Shown here: positions 31,304-39,749 of the stretch, in pieces
Position numbering within the stretch: the stretch's first letter is position 1
Layout of the letters: the number at the start of each line of letters is the position of its first letter
DNA from: Thiocapsa sp.
Lineage (GTDB): Bacteria > Pseudomonadota > Gammaproteobacteria > Chromatiales > Chromatiaceae
Direction: 5' to 3'
DNA: 64,000 nt
Assembly (NCBI RefSeq): GCF_018399035.1
Contig: NZ_CP073760.1
Coordinates: 2,670,001-2,734,000 of the forward strand
Translations under genes and position numbers: made by a program
Notes under the pieces: model-generated
What the model saw: only the letters and a program-made list of their open reading frames with translations
Told to the model about the DNA's origin: nothing
Database searches by the model: none

Positions 31304-31560
31304 CAAGTGGTCGATCTCGGTCCTGCAAGCCATCGGCGCGGGCATCGCACGGCCCGGAGCACTGGAACACCATATCGACGGCATCTCCACCAAGGTCCTT
31401 TCAGAACGGCTGCGCAAGCTGACCCACTCCGAGCTGCTGTCCAAGCAGGTTTTCGCCGAGTCGCCGCCACGGACGGAATACAGACTCACCGAGAAGGGTC
31501 GGAAGCTCGTGAGCATCATCGATCAGATCAGGACGTTGGACGAGGAACCGGGGGAAACGG
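31300..31560 (+). pseudogene. HxlR-type winged-helix regulator fragment
   Basis: From KWSISVLQAIGAG onward the plus strand encodes the DNA-binding part of an HxlR family regulator: IDGISTKVLSERLRKLTHSE, then FAESPPRTEYRLTEKGRKL. The N-terminal residues with the conserved cysteine are missing. The frame stays open upstream only because it runs through the antisense of the thioredoxin fragment and into the rhodanese remnant. It is probably inactive unless made as a fusion. Confidence 0.65.
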
Positions 31561-31679
31561 ATCAGGGGGATCTGCCGGGTCGCCAGACGTCGATCCTGCG
31601 ACTCCAAGCTGTCCTGACAACCGACGATCCTGGCGTATCGAGGGACGAAGATACCGCAACGACCAATCACAGATCACCG

Positions 31680-31835
31680 CTCCGATGGCTCGGCACCGGC
31701 GAGCGCGAACCGGCGCAACGCGCGAGTGACGGTCGAGCCGTGCACGCCGAAATGCTCGGCGCGCCATCGCCTCGCGCGGCGTCGCGGATCGATCGCCGAT
31801 GGAGGCAGCTTAAACCGAAAAGGGCGGATCACCGG
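31680..31835 (-). pseudogene. RAYT transposase C-terminal fragment
   Basis: The minus strand encodes RRRARRWRAEHFGVHGSTVTRALRRF, matching the HTH tail of the REP-associated transposase at 37085-37981 but with an internal deletion of about 50 bases. It is a small piece of a second RAYT copy. The remaining gap to 32017 shows no gene. Confidence 0.6.
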
Positions 31836-32017
31836 ACCTGACCCCTGGAGCGAGCTAGCTTTTTCAGTCGTCGGAGGAAGTGTCACGAAGGCTTCACGCC
31901 CAAGTGAGAGGATGCCGCGGACCCGACGTCTTGACGACCGTCGGTCAACACTGCGTCCAGGTTCCGGCACGTTCCCAACCTAGGCGAGGCTATCAACACT
32001 GACAAGGAGCCCGAACT

Positions 32018-32605
32018 ATGCGTCCCTATCATGTCGCAGCCTTTGCGCTTGCAGTGATTGCTAATCTGACCTGGACGACGCCCACCGTGGCGCAGGAGGT
32101 TCGAATCAACGGAGCCGGGGCCAGTTTCCCCTTTCCGCTCTATTCCGCTTGGTTTCGGCACTACAACCGGATCACCTCCGGGGTCCGAATCAACTATCAG
32201 TCGGTCGGCAGCGGGGCCGGGGTGCGGAACCTCATCAATCGTACGGTCGATTTCTCTGCCAGCGATGCCGCGATGACCGACGCCGAGATCGCGGAGGTAC
32301 AGGACGGCGTCGTCATACTGCCGATGACCGCCGGGCAGGCCGCCCTCGCGAGTGCCGACCTCTCCAGCGATGACCTGCGGATTTGGGTGACCGATCCATC
32401 CGACCCGGCGGCCTATCCCATCGCCACCTTCACCTGGATGCTGTTCTTCCGGAGCCACGGCAACGACCGGGTCGCCGAAGCCCTGCGCGACTTCGTCACC
32501 TGGGCCATGGCGGACGGACAAGGCATGGCCGAGGAGCTCGGCTACATCCCGCTGCCCGAGATTTTGGTCAAGCGCGTCCTTGCGCAGGTCCCCGACATCC
32601 AGTAG
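32018..32605 (+). CDS. pstS: PstS-like phosphate-binding protein with large in-frame internal deletion
   Basis: 195 residues, against about 320-340 for the family. A signal peptide (cleavage after VAQ, about residue 26) is followed by the PstS opening VRINGAGASFPFPLYSAWF and the DFSASDAAMTD motif, through VVILPMTAG. The next residues, QAALASADLSSDDLRIWV, belong near the C-terminus of normal PstS, and the true end PLPEILVKRVLAQV is present. About 110 residues holding half of the phosphate site and most of domain 2 are missing without loss of frame. High-affinity phosphate binding seems unlikely. No pstCAB genes are near; a transposase remnant follows at once. Confidence 0.8.
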   Translation: MRPYHVAAFALAVIANLTWTTPTVAQEVRINGAGASFPFPLYSAWFRHYNRITSGVRINYQSVGSGAGVRNLINRTVDFSASDAAMTDAEIAEVQDGVVILPMTAGQAALASADLSSDDLRIWVTDPSDPAAYPIATFTWMLFFRSHGNDRVAEALRDFVTWAMADGQGMAEELGYIPLPEILVKRVLAQVPDIQ

Positions 32606-32639
32606 TCGGAGCCGGCGACGCCACGTCGAGGGAGTATCG

Positions 32640-33672
32640 TCGTCGGCCACCGGGAGCGCACCGTTCCAATGCTGTTCCAGGATCCCCCGGCAGCGTTCCA
32701 CCGGATTGTATTTGCTGTGATAGGGCGGGTAGTACAACAGCTGAACGGGTTTGCCGATGTGATCGGCGAACGCGACCATGCGGTTGAGAAATGGGGTGCG
32801 CCGCCCGTTGCTTTCCGGGCCGTTGTCGGCCTTGATCTGAACCAGGGTGATGCGCTCGCGCTGCTCGGGCGATTGCCGTTCCCACCAGTCATACAGGCAG
32901 TCGACGATGAAGTCGCTGGTCTTGGCGGAACTTCCGAAGGTCAGGTGCAGCGCGCCGGTGTCCTCGTTGACCAGACCGAACGGGGTGTCTTTCTCATGAC
33001 AGCCCATGCCGTGGTCGGCGGCCTTGACCTCGCCACGGCGACAGCCGCCGCGCGAGTACTCGCCGATCATCACCGTGGCCTTGCAGTCGATGCTCGGTCG
33101 CGCGACCTGTCCACCCTTGCCGCGTTGGTCTTTGGCCCGGATATTGTCGAAGATGGCATCGGTTTGCGGGACTTTTTTTGGGGTTTGGCCTTGAGCACCG
33201 GCCGCAGCCGGTAACCGTTGCGGTTCAGGATCTGGGCCATCGTGCTCGGCGACGGCAGCTCGGCCTCGGCAATGCCGCGCGCGCGCAATTGCCTCAGGGC
33301 TTCTGCCGCGGTCAAACGGGTGAACGACTGCGTCGTGCGGAAGGTCGGGTCTTGTCGCGAGTGCGCATCCGCCAGCTCCCACAGCACCGCCGCCGCCGTG
33401 GGATGTTTCTCTTCCCAGAGCTTGTCGCCGCCGAACGCCGACTGTGCGCTCAAGCAGACCACCCCGGTGCGCTGCTCATGCAGGCCCAACTCCACCGCTT
33501 GGCGGCTCCACCCGAAAACGGCTTCGGCCTGCCGCGCGCTCCCGGCGCAATACTTCACGGCCATCGCCGCTTGGAACGCCCGTCGCTCCGCTCCGAGCAT
33601 TTTCGAGGCGGCGAGTTTGAGATCCTCGCGATGCCCCGCATCCGGAGCGGTTGGATTCGAATGAGAGATCAT
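32640..33672 (-). pseudogene. ISAzo13-type transposase, two frames joined at an A7 slippery site, 3' truncated
   Basis: Frame 1 (from ATG 33672) encodes the N-terminal part, including AFGGDKLWEEKHPTAAAVLW and LNRNGYRLRPVLKAKPQKK. Frame 2 takes over at the seven-A run (33173-33179) and encodes the DDE core: TDAIFDNIRAKD, SIDCKATVMIGEYSRGG, DNGPESNGRRTPF and YYPPYHSKYNPVERC. The switch is a -1 shift at A AAA AAG, the classical slippery heptamer. The protein breaks off after HWNGALPVADDDT, about 60 residues early, where the pstS 3' region begins. No clear terminal inverted repeats were seen. Confidence 0.82.
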
Positions 33673-33973
33673 GACAATCCGCGCGTTGATTCAGAGCCAG
33701 TCGCGACTATCGCACACAATGGTATGTGTTTCCTCGTAAATCGCCTTAGGACGGCTTCAGAGCAAGAATGCTGGATTACAAGACCCTACGGCGCTTGACC
33801 GCTACGTCGCTTTCGACTGTAGCGATTGTCGACGAACTTCTGACCTGACCGAGACCAGACTATTTCAGCAGTGTAGATGCCCATAGTGTTGTGCGCTTTA
33901 ACGCCCATCAACAACGGCGACCGCGAAGCTGGCGTCCGTTTGCTTGAGATTGTTAGGGCGGCCGGGGTATAAT

Positions 33974-33992
33974 TGTACGGCATTCCCGTACA
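33974..33992. promoter_or_regulatory. palindrome TGTACGG-N5-CCGTACA, candidate antitoxin operator
   Basis: A perfect 7-bp inverted repeat with a 5-base spacer, 17 bases before the antitoxin start. It overlaps a likely -10 region (GTATAATTG just upstream). Autoregulatory operators in this position are normal for Phd/YoeB modules. Confidence 0.6.
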
Positions 33993-34008
33993 TAAATTGG
34001 TGGTTACG

Positions 34009-34281
34009 ATGGAAACAGTAAGTGTAAATAAGTTTAGGGAAAACCTGAAAACTCTAATAGAACAAAGCGTTAGCAGGCACGAGCCGCTTAGAGTCTCCCG
34101 GCGTTCCGGGCAAGACTTTGTGGTGATTAGTGCCGAAGACTGGGATCGTGAGCAGGAAACGCTGTACGTCATGCAGAACAGTAGCCTGATGCGGCAACTG
34201 GCCGAGTCGGTCAAAACTCATACTGAGCGCAAGGGATACACGCCTACCAAAGAGCAAATGGATGAGATCACTGGTATTTGA
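34009..34281 (+). CDS. type II antitoxin, Phd/YefM family
   Basis: 90 residues from ATG 34009: METVSVNKFRENLKTLIEQ, the Phd/YefM DNA-binding N-terminus, then FVVISAEDWDREQETLYVMQN. The C-terminal about 35 residues should wrap the toxin. It overlaps the downstream toxin gene by 20 bases. The base composition is lower in GC than the surrounding chromosome, suggesting acquisition. An in-frame ATG 12 codons upstream lies inside the candidate operator and is less likely. Confidence 0.88.
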   Translation: METVSVNKFRENLKTLIEQSVSRHEPLRVSRRSGQDFVVISAEDWDREQETLYVMQNSSLMRQLAESVKTHTERKGYTPTKEQMDEITGI

Positions 34282-34534
34282 GGGTAAAACTTGGGAAGCG
34301 TATGAAACCATGCGCCAAAAGGATAAAAAACTGCACGATGCTGCTCGAAAAATAATCAAAGAGCTCATTCGCTGCGACGACCCCGCTGTCGGGATAGGTA
34401 AACCTGAGCCCCTGAAGCATAACCTGGCCGGATTTTGGTCAAGGCGCATGAGCCAGAAGGATCGGATTGTGTACAAGTTCGATGAATCATCAATCTATAT
34501 CTTTGCTCTGGGTGGCCACTATGACGAGCCCTAA
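34262..34534 (+). CDS. yoeB: type II toxin, YoeB/Txe family ribosome-dependent mRNA interferase
   Basis: 90 residues with the YoeB signature GKPEPLKHNLAGFWSRRMSQKDRIVYKF and a final GGHYDEP, in place of the usual C-terminal RYHY. The catalytic Glu, Arg and His region is present, so it is probably active unless neutralised by the overlapping Phd/YefM gene. Overlapping antitoxin-first order is standard. Confidence 0.88.
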   Translation: MRSLVFEGKTWEAYETMRQKDKKLHDAARKIIKELIRCDDPAVGIGKPEPLKHNLAGFWSRRMSQKDRIVYKFDESSIYIFALGGHYDEP

Positions 34535-34542
34535 CGTATACC

Positions 34543-35585
34543 TCATATAGGCACAAGCTCACATTTTTTGAATGCCTGGAATTTCAGCGTGAGTAAAGAG
34601 TCCAGCTCCTTCTTGTGCGTGGTGTGCGTTTGTTTTAGGCAGTCGGTGATTGCAGTTCGGAACTCGGCGAAATTAGGATAGTATTTCGAGTAGAGCACTT
34701 CTTTCTTGACGAACTTCCACAACCTTTCGATCAGGTTCAAATTCGGTGAATAGGTGGGAAGATAAAGCAGTTCGATATTCAGCTGCAAAGCCAGCGCTGT
34801 GACGATATTGCACTTCTGGTAGCGCGCATTGTCCATCACCAGCGTGATTGGCACGTCGAGATTCAGCATGGCAATGCGTCGCAACAGGTCGCAGACGCTT
34901 ACCGCAGTGATATAGGTATCGTTCGTCACCATCACCAGTTCATGCGTGATCGCGTTCAGCGCACCGAGCACGTTGAAACGTTTTCTCCCGGCGGAAGTCT
35001 TTAAAAAAAGGCGGGAGAATGACCACAGAATGCCGAGAAAGGCACCCATTACAAAGTGAGCAGCATCGACAAAAAATAGCGCGTTTACCCTGTCTGGCTT
35101 CTTCGATGCGCGGCTCTAACTTATTGATAATAAACTGTTCTTGCTCCTCCGGATCGGCTTTCGAGGGGATGATTCCGACTCGTCTCGGAGCCATGCCGAG
35201 CGAATTGAGAAACCGCCCCACGGCGCTCGGACTGCGCTTGATTCCCGTCAGCTCCTCGATCATGGCCGCCGCCTCGTTGATGGTCGCAGGCGGATGCGCG
35301 CGGAAATGGGCTTCGAGTCGATAGCGATGCTGCTCCAACTCGCTTATCGGGGCGTAGAAGTTGAGCTCCGTCAGCTTTTTGATACCACCGGACTGAAACA
35401 TCCCTAGGTACTGCCGTAAGGTGTTGCTGGAAATTCCCGCGAGCCGACAAATCTCCCGGTGCGCAAGGCGCTTGGCTCTTCAGCCACAGCACCTCCATTC
35501 GCCTGCGCACCCTTGGGTGTGGATGCTCGTAACGCAACTTCTGTATTGTCTTCAAATCCTGCTCGGAGAACTCGATTCTGATCAT
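34543..35585 (-). pseudogene. IS630-family transposase broken by two frameshifts
   Basis: Three pieces in order: MIRIEFSEQDLKTIQKLR to WLKSQ (35585 to about 35470, HTH start); LAHREICRLAGISSNTLRQY through the winged-helix region to EEARQGKRA (about 35470 to 35065); and FVDAAHFVMGAFLG through LVMDNARYQK and YSPNLNLIERLWKFVKKE (about 35065 to 34543). The last piece keeps the DDE catalytic residues. The second shift is at a T6 run in the reverse strand. Neither shift fits a single -1 slippage, so the copy is probably dead. Confidence 0.85.
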
Positions 35586-35774
35586 CGTCTAAAAAACACT
35601 ACAAGGCGGCCCGTCGGTAGCGATAAGTCTAACTCGAAGTTAAAATGTTATCGAGCATTGCTGAGAGTCGACATAAGGAAAGTTGCGTTTATGCCTATAA
35701 AAGGTATAGAGCTAACCGGCGCTGCGCGGCTTTATTGCCCAGCGTCTGGTGGACCGCAGGGTTCGGCCACATTT

Positions 35775-35954
35775 TCACGCGCTACGGGAATGGCGCGCTA
35801 CGTACTCACGAAGTACGCCGTCCATTCGCGACTGCCAACCTTCGCCGGTTGACTTGAAGTAGGCAACGACCTCGGGGCTGTAACGCACCGACACAAGCAG
35901 CTTCTGGGGCACAAACCGGGACAGACCACGGCTTCCTGCTATCACTCGGTGCAT
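35775..35954 (-). CDS. DUF4415/BrnA-like antitoxin, orphan
   Basis: 59 residues from ATG 35954. The C-terminal part LVSVRYSPEVVAYFKSTGEG and WQSRMDGVLREYV is the ribbon-helix-helix-like signature of DUF4415 (BrnA) antitoxins. The usual N-terminal 30-40 residues are missing: an in-frame TAG lies just upstream. No BrnT toxin gene is recognisable nearby. It may be a truncated remnant or a short free antitoxin. The gap 35586-35774 is A/T-rich with a small imperfect palindrome (TATGCC/GGTATA) and no gene. Confidence 0.6.
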   Translation of the reverse strand: MHRVIAGSRGLSRFVPQKLLVSVRYSPEVVAYFKSTGEGWQSRMDGVLREYVARHSRSA

Positions 35955-36526
35955 CTGTTCCCGCGGGACAACGACCTATCGGTAGGACATGCGGAACGGC
36001 CTTCGAGATGCGACCAACGGTGGTTTCGTCCTGGGCAGTGAACGCTTTCAACAGATAACGAAGATGGTCGGTCGGCGCACTTGGCACGGCACGTCCGGCC
36101 GACCGCGGAAAGACCTGGCCGACGCCGATCAGCTCGATCTGCCGATACAACCCAGAAACCGTGGTCTGTCCCTGGTATTCTATGTGGCGCTCACCTGGGT
36201 TGCCCGGACTGCGGAGACGAAAGGCAAGACCTGAGCCCAGCGCTCCTAATTTCCTCTGCAGTGGGGGAAACCGTGGTCCGTCCGCAGTTCGTCGTTGCCA
36301 GAAGTGTAGGAAGATGACAGCGGACAGACAAGCGTGTATTCGCCGCCTGCCTCGCTCTGGACCGCACCTCGATTCGGAGCGGTCTGGGCATGGAAACAGC
36401 TTAGCCCAGCGATGCTCGAAACAAGACCCGTCGCCCCCTATCTGCCAACGAGCCCTGAGCGAGCACGATGAGCGATGTCATCGGCAAGAAGCTTTTCGGC
36501 CCGCCGCCAGCGTCGGCTGGTTTCGC
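35955..36526. other. non-coding stretch with REP/RAYT debris
   Basis: No gene seen. The phrase AACCGTGGTCTGTCCC occurs near 36158, its variant near 36269, and its complement near 35920, so a short repeat is spread here. At 36361-36432 the minus strand encodes MPRPLRIEV, the start of a RAYT transposase. It is followed by GGAAACAGCTTAGCCCAGCG, identical to the sequence beside the RAYT gene at about 37981-38000; this is a leftover of another copy. Confidence 0.6.
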
Positions 36527-36964
36527 CTACTCGGGTGACCAAGCCGGATCGAGAATCTGATCTGGCGGCCAGAGGCATGTCTCGGGGAAATCCGAGAGTC
36601 CGGTCTCCTGCGCGGCTTGTGACGTCGCGTCGTCCCAAACGCCCGCCCACCAGTCGGGGTCGTCGAGCTTTGGAAGCAGGCTCGGGGTCTCTCGGAGTCT
36701 ACGCAGGATTCCTCGCCGTTGGTTTCTGATGGTGATCTGCCAGCTGGCTCCGCGGCGACCGGGCTGTATCTGCCACTTCAGCAGGTGAGCCAAGAGCAGT
36801 GCCATGCGGTTCGTCAGCTCTCTCTGCTCACTCTTTCCCACGTCTTCGATCTCCTCGGCCAGATGGGCAATATCCAAGAGGTCGAACCGTCTTTCGCGCA
36901 GCAGTCTTGCTTGTTCGGACGCCCAAGCGACCACGTCTTCTTCGTACCTTGTTGCGTTCGTCAT
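36527..36964 (-). CDS. DUF29 family protein
   Basis: 145 residues from ATG 36964 (MTNATRYEEDVVAWASEQAR). It has the DUF29 pattern DIAHLAEEIEDVGKSEQREL followed by LLLAHLLKWQIQP. An upstream in-frame ATG at 37003 adds residues outside the family. Function unknown; these proteins are common in cyanobacteria and proteobacteria, often near transposons. It has its own terminator-separated space from the RAYT gene upstream. Confidence 0.85.
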   Translation of the reverse strand: MTNATRYEEDVVAWASEQARLLRERRFDLLDIAHLAEEIEDVGKSEQRELTNRMALLLAHLLKWQIQPGRRGASWQITIRNQRRGILRRLRETPSLLPKLDDPDWWAGVWDDATSQAAQETGLSDFPETCLWPPDQILDPAWSPE

Positions 36965-37030
36965 GGTGGCTGATCCGCTAATCGTCGTTGGTTTCCCTCG
37001 CATCGGATGACTATAGATCTGAATCCGGAC

Positions 37031-37057
37031 ACAAAAAAGCCCGCTGGGGCGGGCTTT
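37031..37057 (-). terminator. hairpin terminator between RAYT and DUF29 genes
   Basis: On the minus strand AAGCCCGC / GCGGGCTT with a CCCA loop is followed by TTTT. It would end the RAYT transcript before the DUF29 gene. Confidence 0.75.
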
Positions 37058-37084
37058 GTCGAGCGGACTTAGTGGGCTTTGTGG

Positions 37085-37981
37085 TCAGGTCCTGAAATCA
37101 CTTATCCGATGGCTCGACTCCGGCGCGGCCGATCCGGCATCGGCGCGCTCGAACCGGCGCACGGCGCGACTGACGGTCGAGTAGTGCACGCCGAAATGCT
37201 CTGCGATCTTCTGCATCGTATAGGCACCGCTCAGGAATGCCTGCGCCATCGCCTCGCGCGGCGTCGCGGATTGATCGCCGAACGCCGACAGCGTCTTCGC
37301 GAGCCCGCGGCGCTGGGCACGCGGAACCTCGCGAAAGCGCTGCGGATCGCTCGCCAAAGCACTGTGGCGCTCGACGAAGCCGTCGGTGCCGAGGAAGACC
37401 TGGCACCGCAGTCCATCCCACACGCTCGACCGTCCGACCCCCTCGGCGACGAAGGCCGCTTAGGCGGCTTGCGCCGGGGCACGCGCGGGCCCGAACTGCC
37501 CGAGCACCCAGTCGGTCTCCAACCAGGGCTGCGCCGGAACCCGCCCCAGCATGGCGGGATAGCTGCTCCAGACCCAATCACCCGCATCGGCCATCATGCC
37601 GGCCCGCACCGGATTGAGCACGACGTAACGCGCCAGCTCAAGCAGATAGGTATCGCGCTCGACGAGAATGCCCTTGAAGCGGCCCTGAAACAGGTGTCCA
37701 ACCAGGCCATGACGACGATTGACCCGCTGGGTGAAGACGCCGTTGAGCTGCCGCATCCCCTTCGACAGATTCCCCTCCGCGGTCTCCACCACGACATGAT
37801 CGTGATTGGTCATCTGGCAGTAGGCATGACAGCGCCAATTGAAGCGTGCGCAGACCTCCGCGAACACCGCCAGCCAGGCCGCCCGGTCCTCATCGTCACG
37901 GTAGATCGCCTCGCGGCGATCGCCACGCGAAGTGACGTGGTACAACCCGCCGGCGAGCTCGATTCGGAGTGGTCTAGCCAT
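37085..37981 (-). pseudogene. REP-associated tyrosine transposase (RAYT) with one in-frame stop
   Basis: A Y1/HUH single-strand transposase of about 298 codons. It has MARPLRIELAGGLYHVTSRG at the start, the HUH pair in TNHDHVVVE, the catalytic tyrosine in ARYVVLNPVRAG, and a C-terminal HTH (IAEHFGVHYSTVSRAVRRF). A single TAA at 37460-37462 interrupts the frame after PAQAA; the frame then resumes with AAFVAEGVGRSS. RAYTs mobilise REP palindromes. The catalytic domain (173 residues) is intact before the stop, so the short product might still act. Confidence 0.88.
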
Positions 37982-38054
37982 GGAAACAGCTTAGCCCAGC
38001 GATGCTGGAAAACAAGACCTGACCCTGGGATTCCCTCGTCCGCGCGGCTCCGGC

Positions 38055-38402
38055 TCAGTCGAACAAAATTGCTTCGAGTCTGGCCTGAACTTCATCGAGG
38101 ATGGACTGAGGGACTGTCTCTTTGAAGCGTGCCTGGCGGGTGCGCCAGTCGAGTGATTTGAGCCGATGACAATGGATAGCACCCTGGGTGTCGGTTCCGG
38201 CTCCGATAAGTGTGACGACGGTTCCGTGGGTGCGTGCGGCGGCGGCGGTGCCTTGTGAGATTGGGCAGATCATGGCCAGCCCGTGCTGGTTGAAGAGCTT
38301 GCCGCTAACGACGAGGCCGAAGTGTGGGCCTTGCATTTCGCGGCCCGATGAGGGGTCGAAGTCCAGATGCACGATGTCGCCGCGATTGGGGTGATAGGCC
38401 AT
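38055..38402 (-). CDS. mazF: MazF/PemK-type mRNA interferase toxin
   Basis: 115 residues: GDIVHLDFDPSSGREMQGPHFGLVVSG, the MazF N-terminal strand set with the conserved G-x-E-x-x-G-x-RP-like turn, then ICPISQGTAAAARTHGTVVTL and the closing SLDWRTRQARF. It cleaves RNA at short sequence motifs in this family. Its ATG overlaps the antitoxin TGA (ATGA), so the two are coupled. Confidence 0.87.
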   Translation of the reverse strand: MAYHPNRGDIVHLDFDPSSGREMQGPHFGLVVSGKLFNQHGLAMICPISQGTAAAARTHGTVVTLIGAGTDTQGAIHCHRLKSLDWRTRQARFKETVPQSILDEVQARLEAILFD

Positions 38403-38647
38403 CAGTCGCGCTCCAGTCCGACCGAGGGCATGTCGTCCCAGCCTTCAACGCGCGGCAGTCCGTCGGGCATTTCGGCGAGCAGGTCAGCGAGTTTGTAGCG
38501 TGGACGGCTGGGGGCTTCGATGGTAAGGGTGTTGCCGCGCAGGTGTAGTGCGACTTGGGAGCCCTCGTGGAGGCGGTTTTGGTCGATGAAGGCTTTGGGG
38601 ACGGTCATCACGAGTGAGCCGCCGGCTTTGCGTAGGGTTTGCTGCAT
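38402..38647 (-). CDS. mazE: MazE/AbrB-like antitoxin
   Basis: 81 residues from ATG 38647. The swapped-hairpin DNA-binding fold is seen in TLRKAGGSLVMTVPKAFID and LHEGSQVALHLRGNTLTIE. The acidic C-terminal third (LLAEMPDGLPRVEGWDDMP) should block MazF. The frame continues upstream, but the short palindrome at 38674 and the family N-terminus support this start. Confidence 0.87.
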   Translation of the reverse strand: MQQTLRKAGGSLVMTVPKAFIDQNRLHEGSQVALHLRGNTLTIEAPSRPRYKLADLLAEMPDGLPRVEGWDDMPSVGLERD

Positions 38648-38673
38648 GTTGGGTCTCCTGTCGGTTTCGAGTC

Positions 38674-38685
38674 CTACTTTAGTAG
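38674..38685. promoter_or_regulatory. palindrome CTACT-TT-AGTAG, candidate mazEF operator
   Basis: A perfect 5-bp inverted repeat with a two-base centre, 27 bases upstream of the mazE start, at the place expected for antitoxin autoregulation. Confidence 0.5.
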
Positions 38686-38949
38686 AACTTGCGGTGCTCT
38701 TCAATGATGCTGCCGTTGGCACGGTGGTCAGGTGTGACAGCGGGCGGCGTGTCGCGGGCGGCAGGTGTGACAGGCCGGCTGGGGTGTTGGGGGTGAAGCT
38801 GGAATAGGCATTGCGATCGATGAGTTGAATCTGGCGGGCGACGTTGGTCCGGTCTTTGACGGAGAGCCGATAGAGCGGTTGATCAAGACCGCTCCCGTCT
38901 CCGGGAGACGACTCCCGATTCATTCATTCGACTGCAATGGAGAAGATCC

Positions 38950-39117
38950 ATGAAAAAGCATCAACAGGGCTTTACCTTGATTGAACTCATGATCGTGGTG
39001 GCGATAATTGGGATTTTGGCGGCGGTGGCGCTGCAGACCCGCCTGCTGGTGGCAGCGACGGCTTCCGGCCCCCGCCCCAAATCGTGGATTCGGCGCGTGG
39101 CTGATGTTCCTTTCTAA
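38950..39117 (+). pseudogene. type IV pilin N-terminal fragment
   Basis: 55 residues. The first 27 are a perfect type IV pilin start: a short basic leader MKKHQQG, then the prepilin peptidase site G/FTLIE with the conserved Glu5, and the hydrophobic LMIVVAIIGILAAVA helix. After AAVAL the sequence stops resembling pilin and ends in RRVADVPF. The globular domain is lost. It is the only pilus-related piece in the window. Confidence 0.75.
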
Positions 39118-39169
39118 TCAGGTGCCCCCACAGATCTCACGCAGCGATGCTCGAAAACAAGACCCTACA

Positions 39170-39485
39170 GCCCGGTATCCCGAAAGCCGCTCCAACAGGC
39201 GGCGATGCCGGTCAGGTGCGATTATGCCGATCGCACCAAGCAACCGGCTCTCGGGCAGCACGGCCAAGAATCCCAATCGGGTGAGCGATGGAAACGTCAG
39301 ACCGTTGGCGGGGGCTCGCTCATTAAACCGGCCACCCAAAACCCAAAGAGCTCGTGACATCCGCTCCGCGGTGTCACGCATGCCCCTGGCGCTCTGCGCC
39401 ACGTGCCACGATGGACGGAGTTACGAGCAAGGCCGTTGGCGGCGTAGTCGTCATGGTTCGCCGGGATCGGATCATCGAATCGGTG
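39170..39485 (-). pseudogene. scattered C-terminal and middle pieces of a PemK-like toxin (copy A)
   Basis: The minus strand at 39170-39330 encodes [18 protein letters not shown] and [12 protein letters not shown], the C-terminus of the PemK-like toxin seen at 43622-43958. The piece at 39440-39485 encodes its middle (DDPIPANHDDYAANGL). Unrelated sequence lies between them. Together with the N-terminal piece at 39750-39878 they show a toxin gene split and rearranged. Confidence 0.6.
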
Positions 39486-39706
39486 TCGATGCCGTCCCAC
39501 AGGGTTTCAACCGGGCTGACGCGGCCGGCCAGCGCGTCCGTCCAGCACTCGCGGAAGGACTCGCTCACGCTGGGCAAGGGCTCATCCGCCTCGATGCTCT
39601 CGCGGAAAGAATGCACCATACGCAGCAGCAAGGAGCGGTAACGCATGGACGTGCGCTCGATCTCGGCGTGGAGCTGCTCGGTGATGTCGTCGGCCGGCGC
39701 TGGCAT
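39374..39706 (-). CDS. putative antitoxin without toxin partner (copy A of the 43267 gene)
   Basis: 110 residues from ATG 39706. The first about 75 ([43 protein letters not shown]) match the gene at 43267-43497 closely. The natural stop after GID is lost and the frame runs on for about 35 unrelated residues into PemK-like debris and beyond. No RelE-like gene follows here, unlike at 42941. It is probably a remnant or an orphan antitoxin. Confidence 0.55.
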   Translation of the reverse strand: MPAPADDITEQLHAEIERTSMRYRSLLLRMVHSFRESIEADEPLPSVSESFRECWTDALAGRVSPVETLWDGIDTDSMIRSRRTMTTTPPTALLVTPSIVARGAERQGHA

Positions 39707-39749
39707 GGGTCTAATCCCTTGGCTAAGGTGTCGCTGCGATCGACTGCAA

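Noticed and set aside
34543-35585. Programmed frameshifting in the IS630-type transposase at its T6 run
   Set aside because: The needed shift is +1 (or -2) and a second frameshift lies upstream, so random decay explains it better than a -1 slippery site.
35618-35650. GTCTAAC and GTTAAAAT with CGATAA/TTATCG arms, looking like an integron attC site
   Set aside because: Too short, the second core does not fit GTTRRRY, and no integrase or cassette array is near.
35850-35935. Plus-strand HKQLLGHKPGQTT resembling the end of a tyrosine recombinase
   Set aside because: The minus strand of the same bases encodes a convincing DUF4415 antitoxin, and no other integrase motifs are around it.
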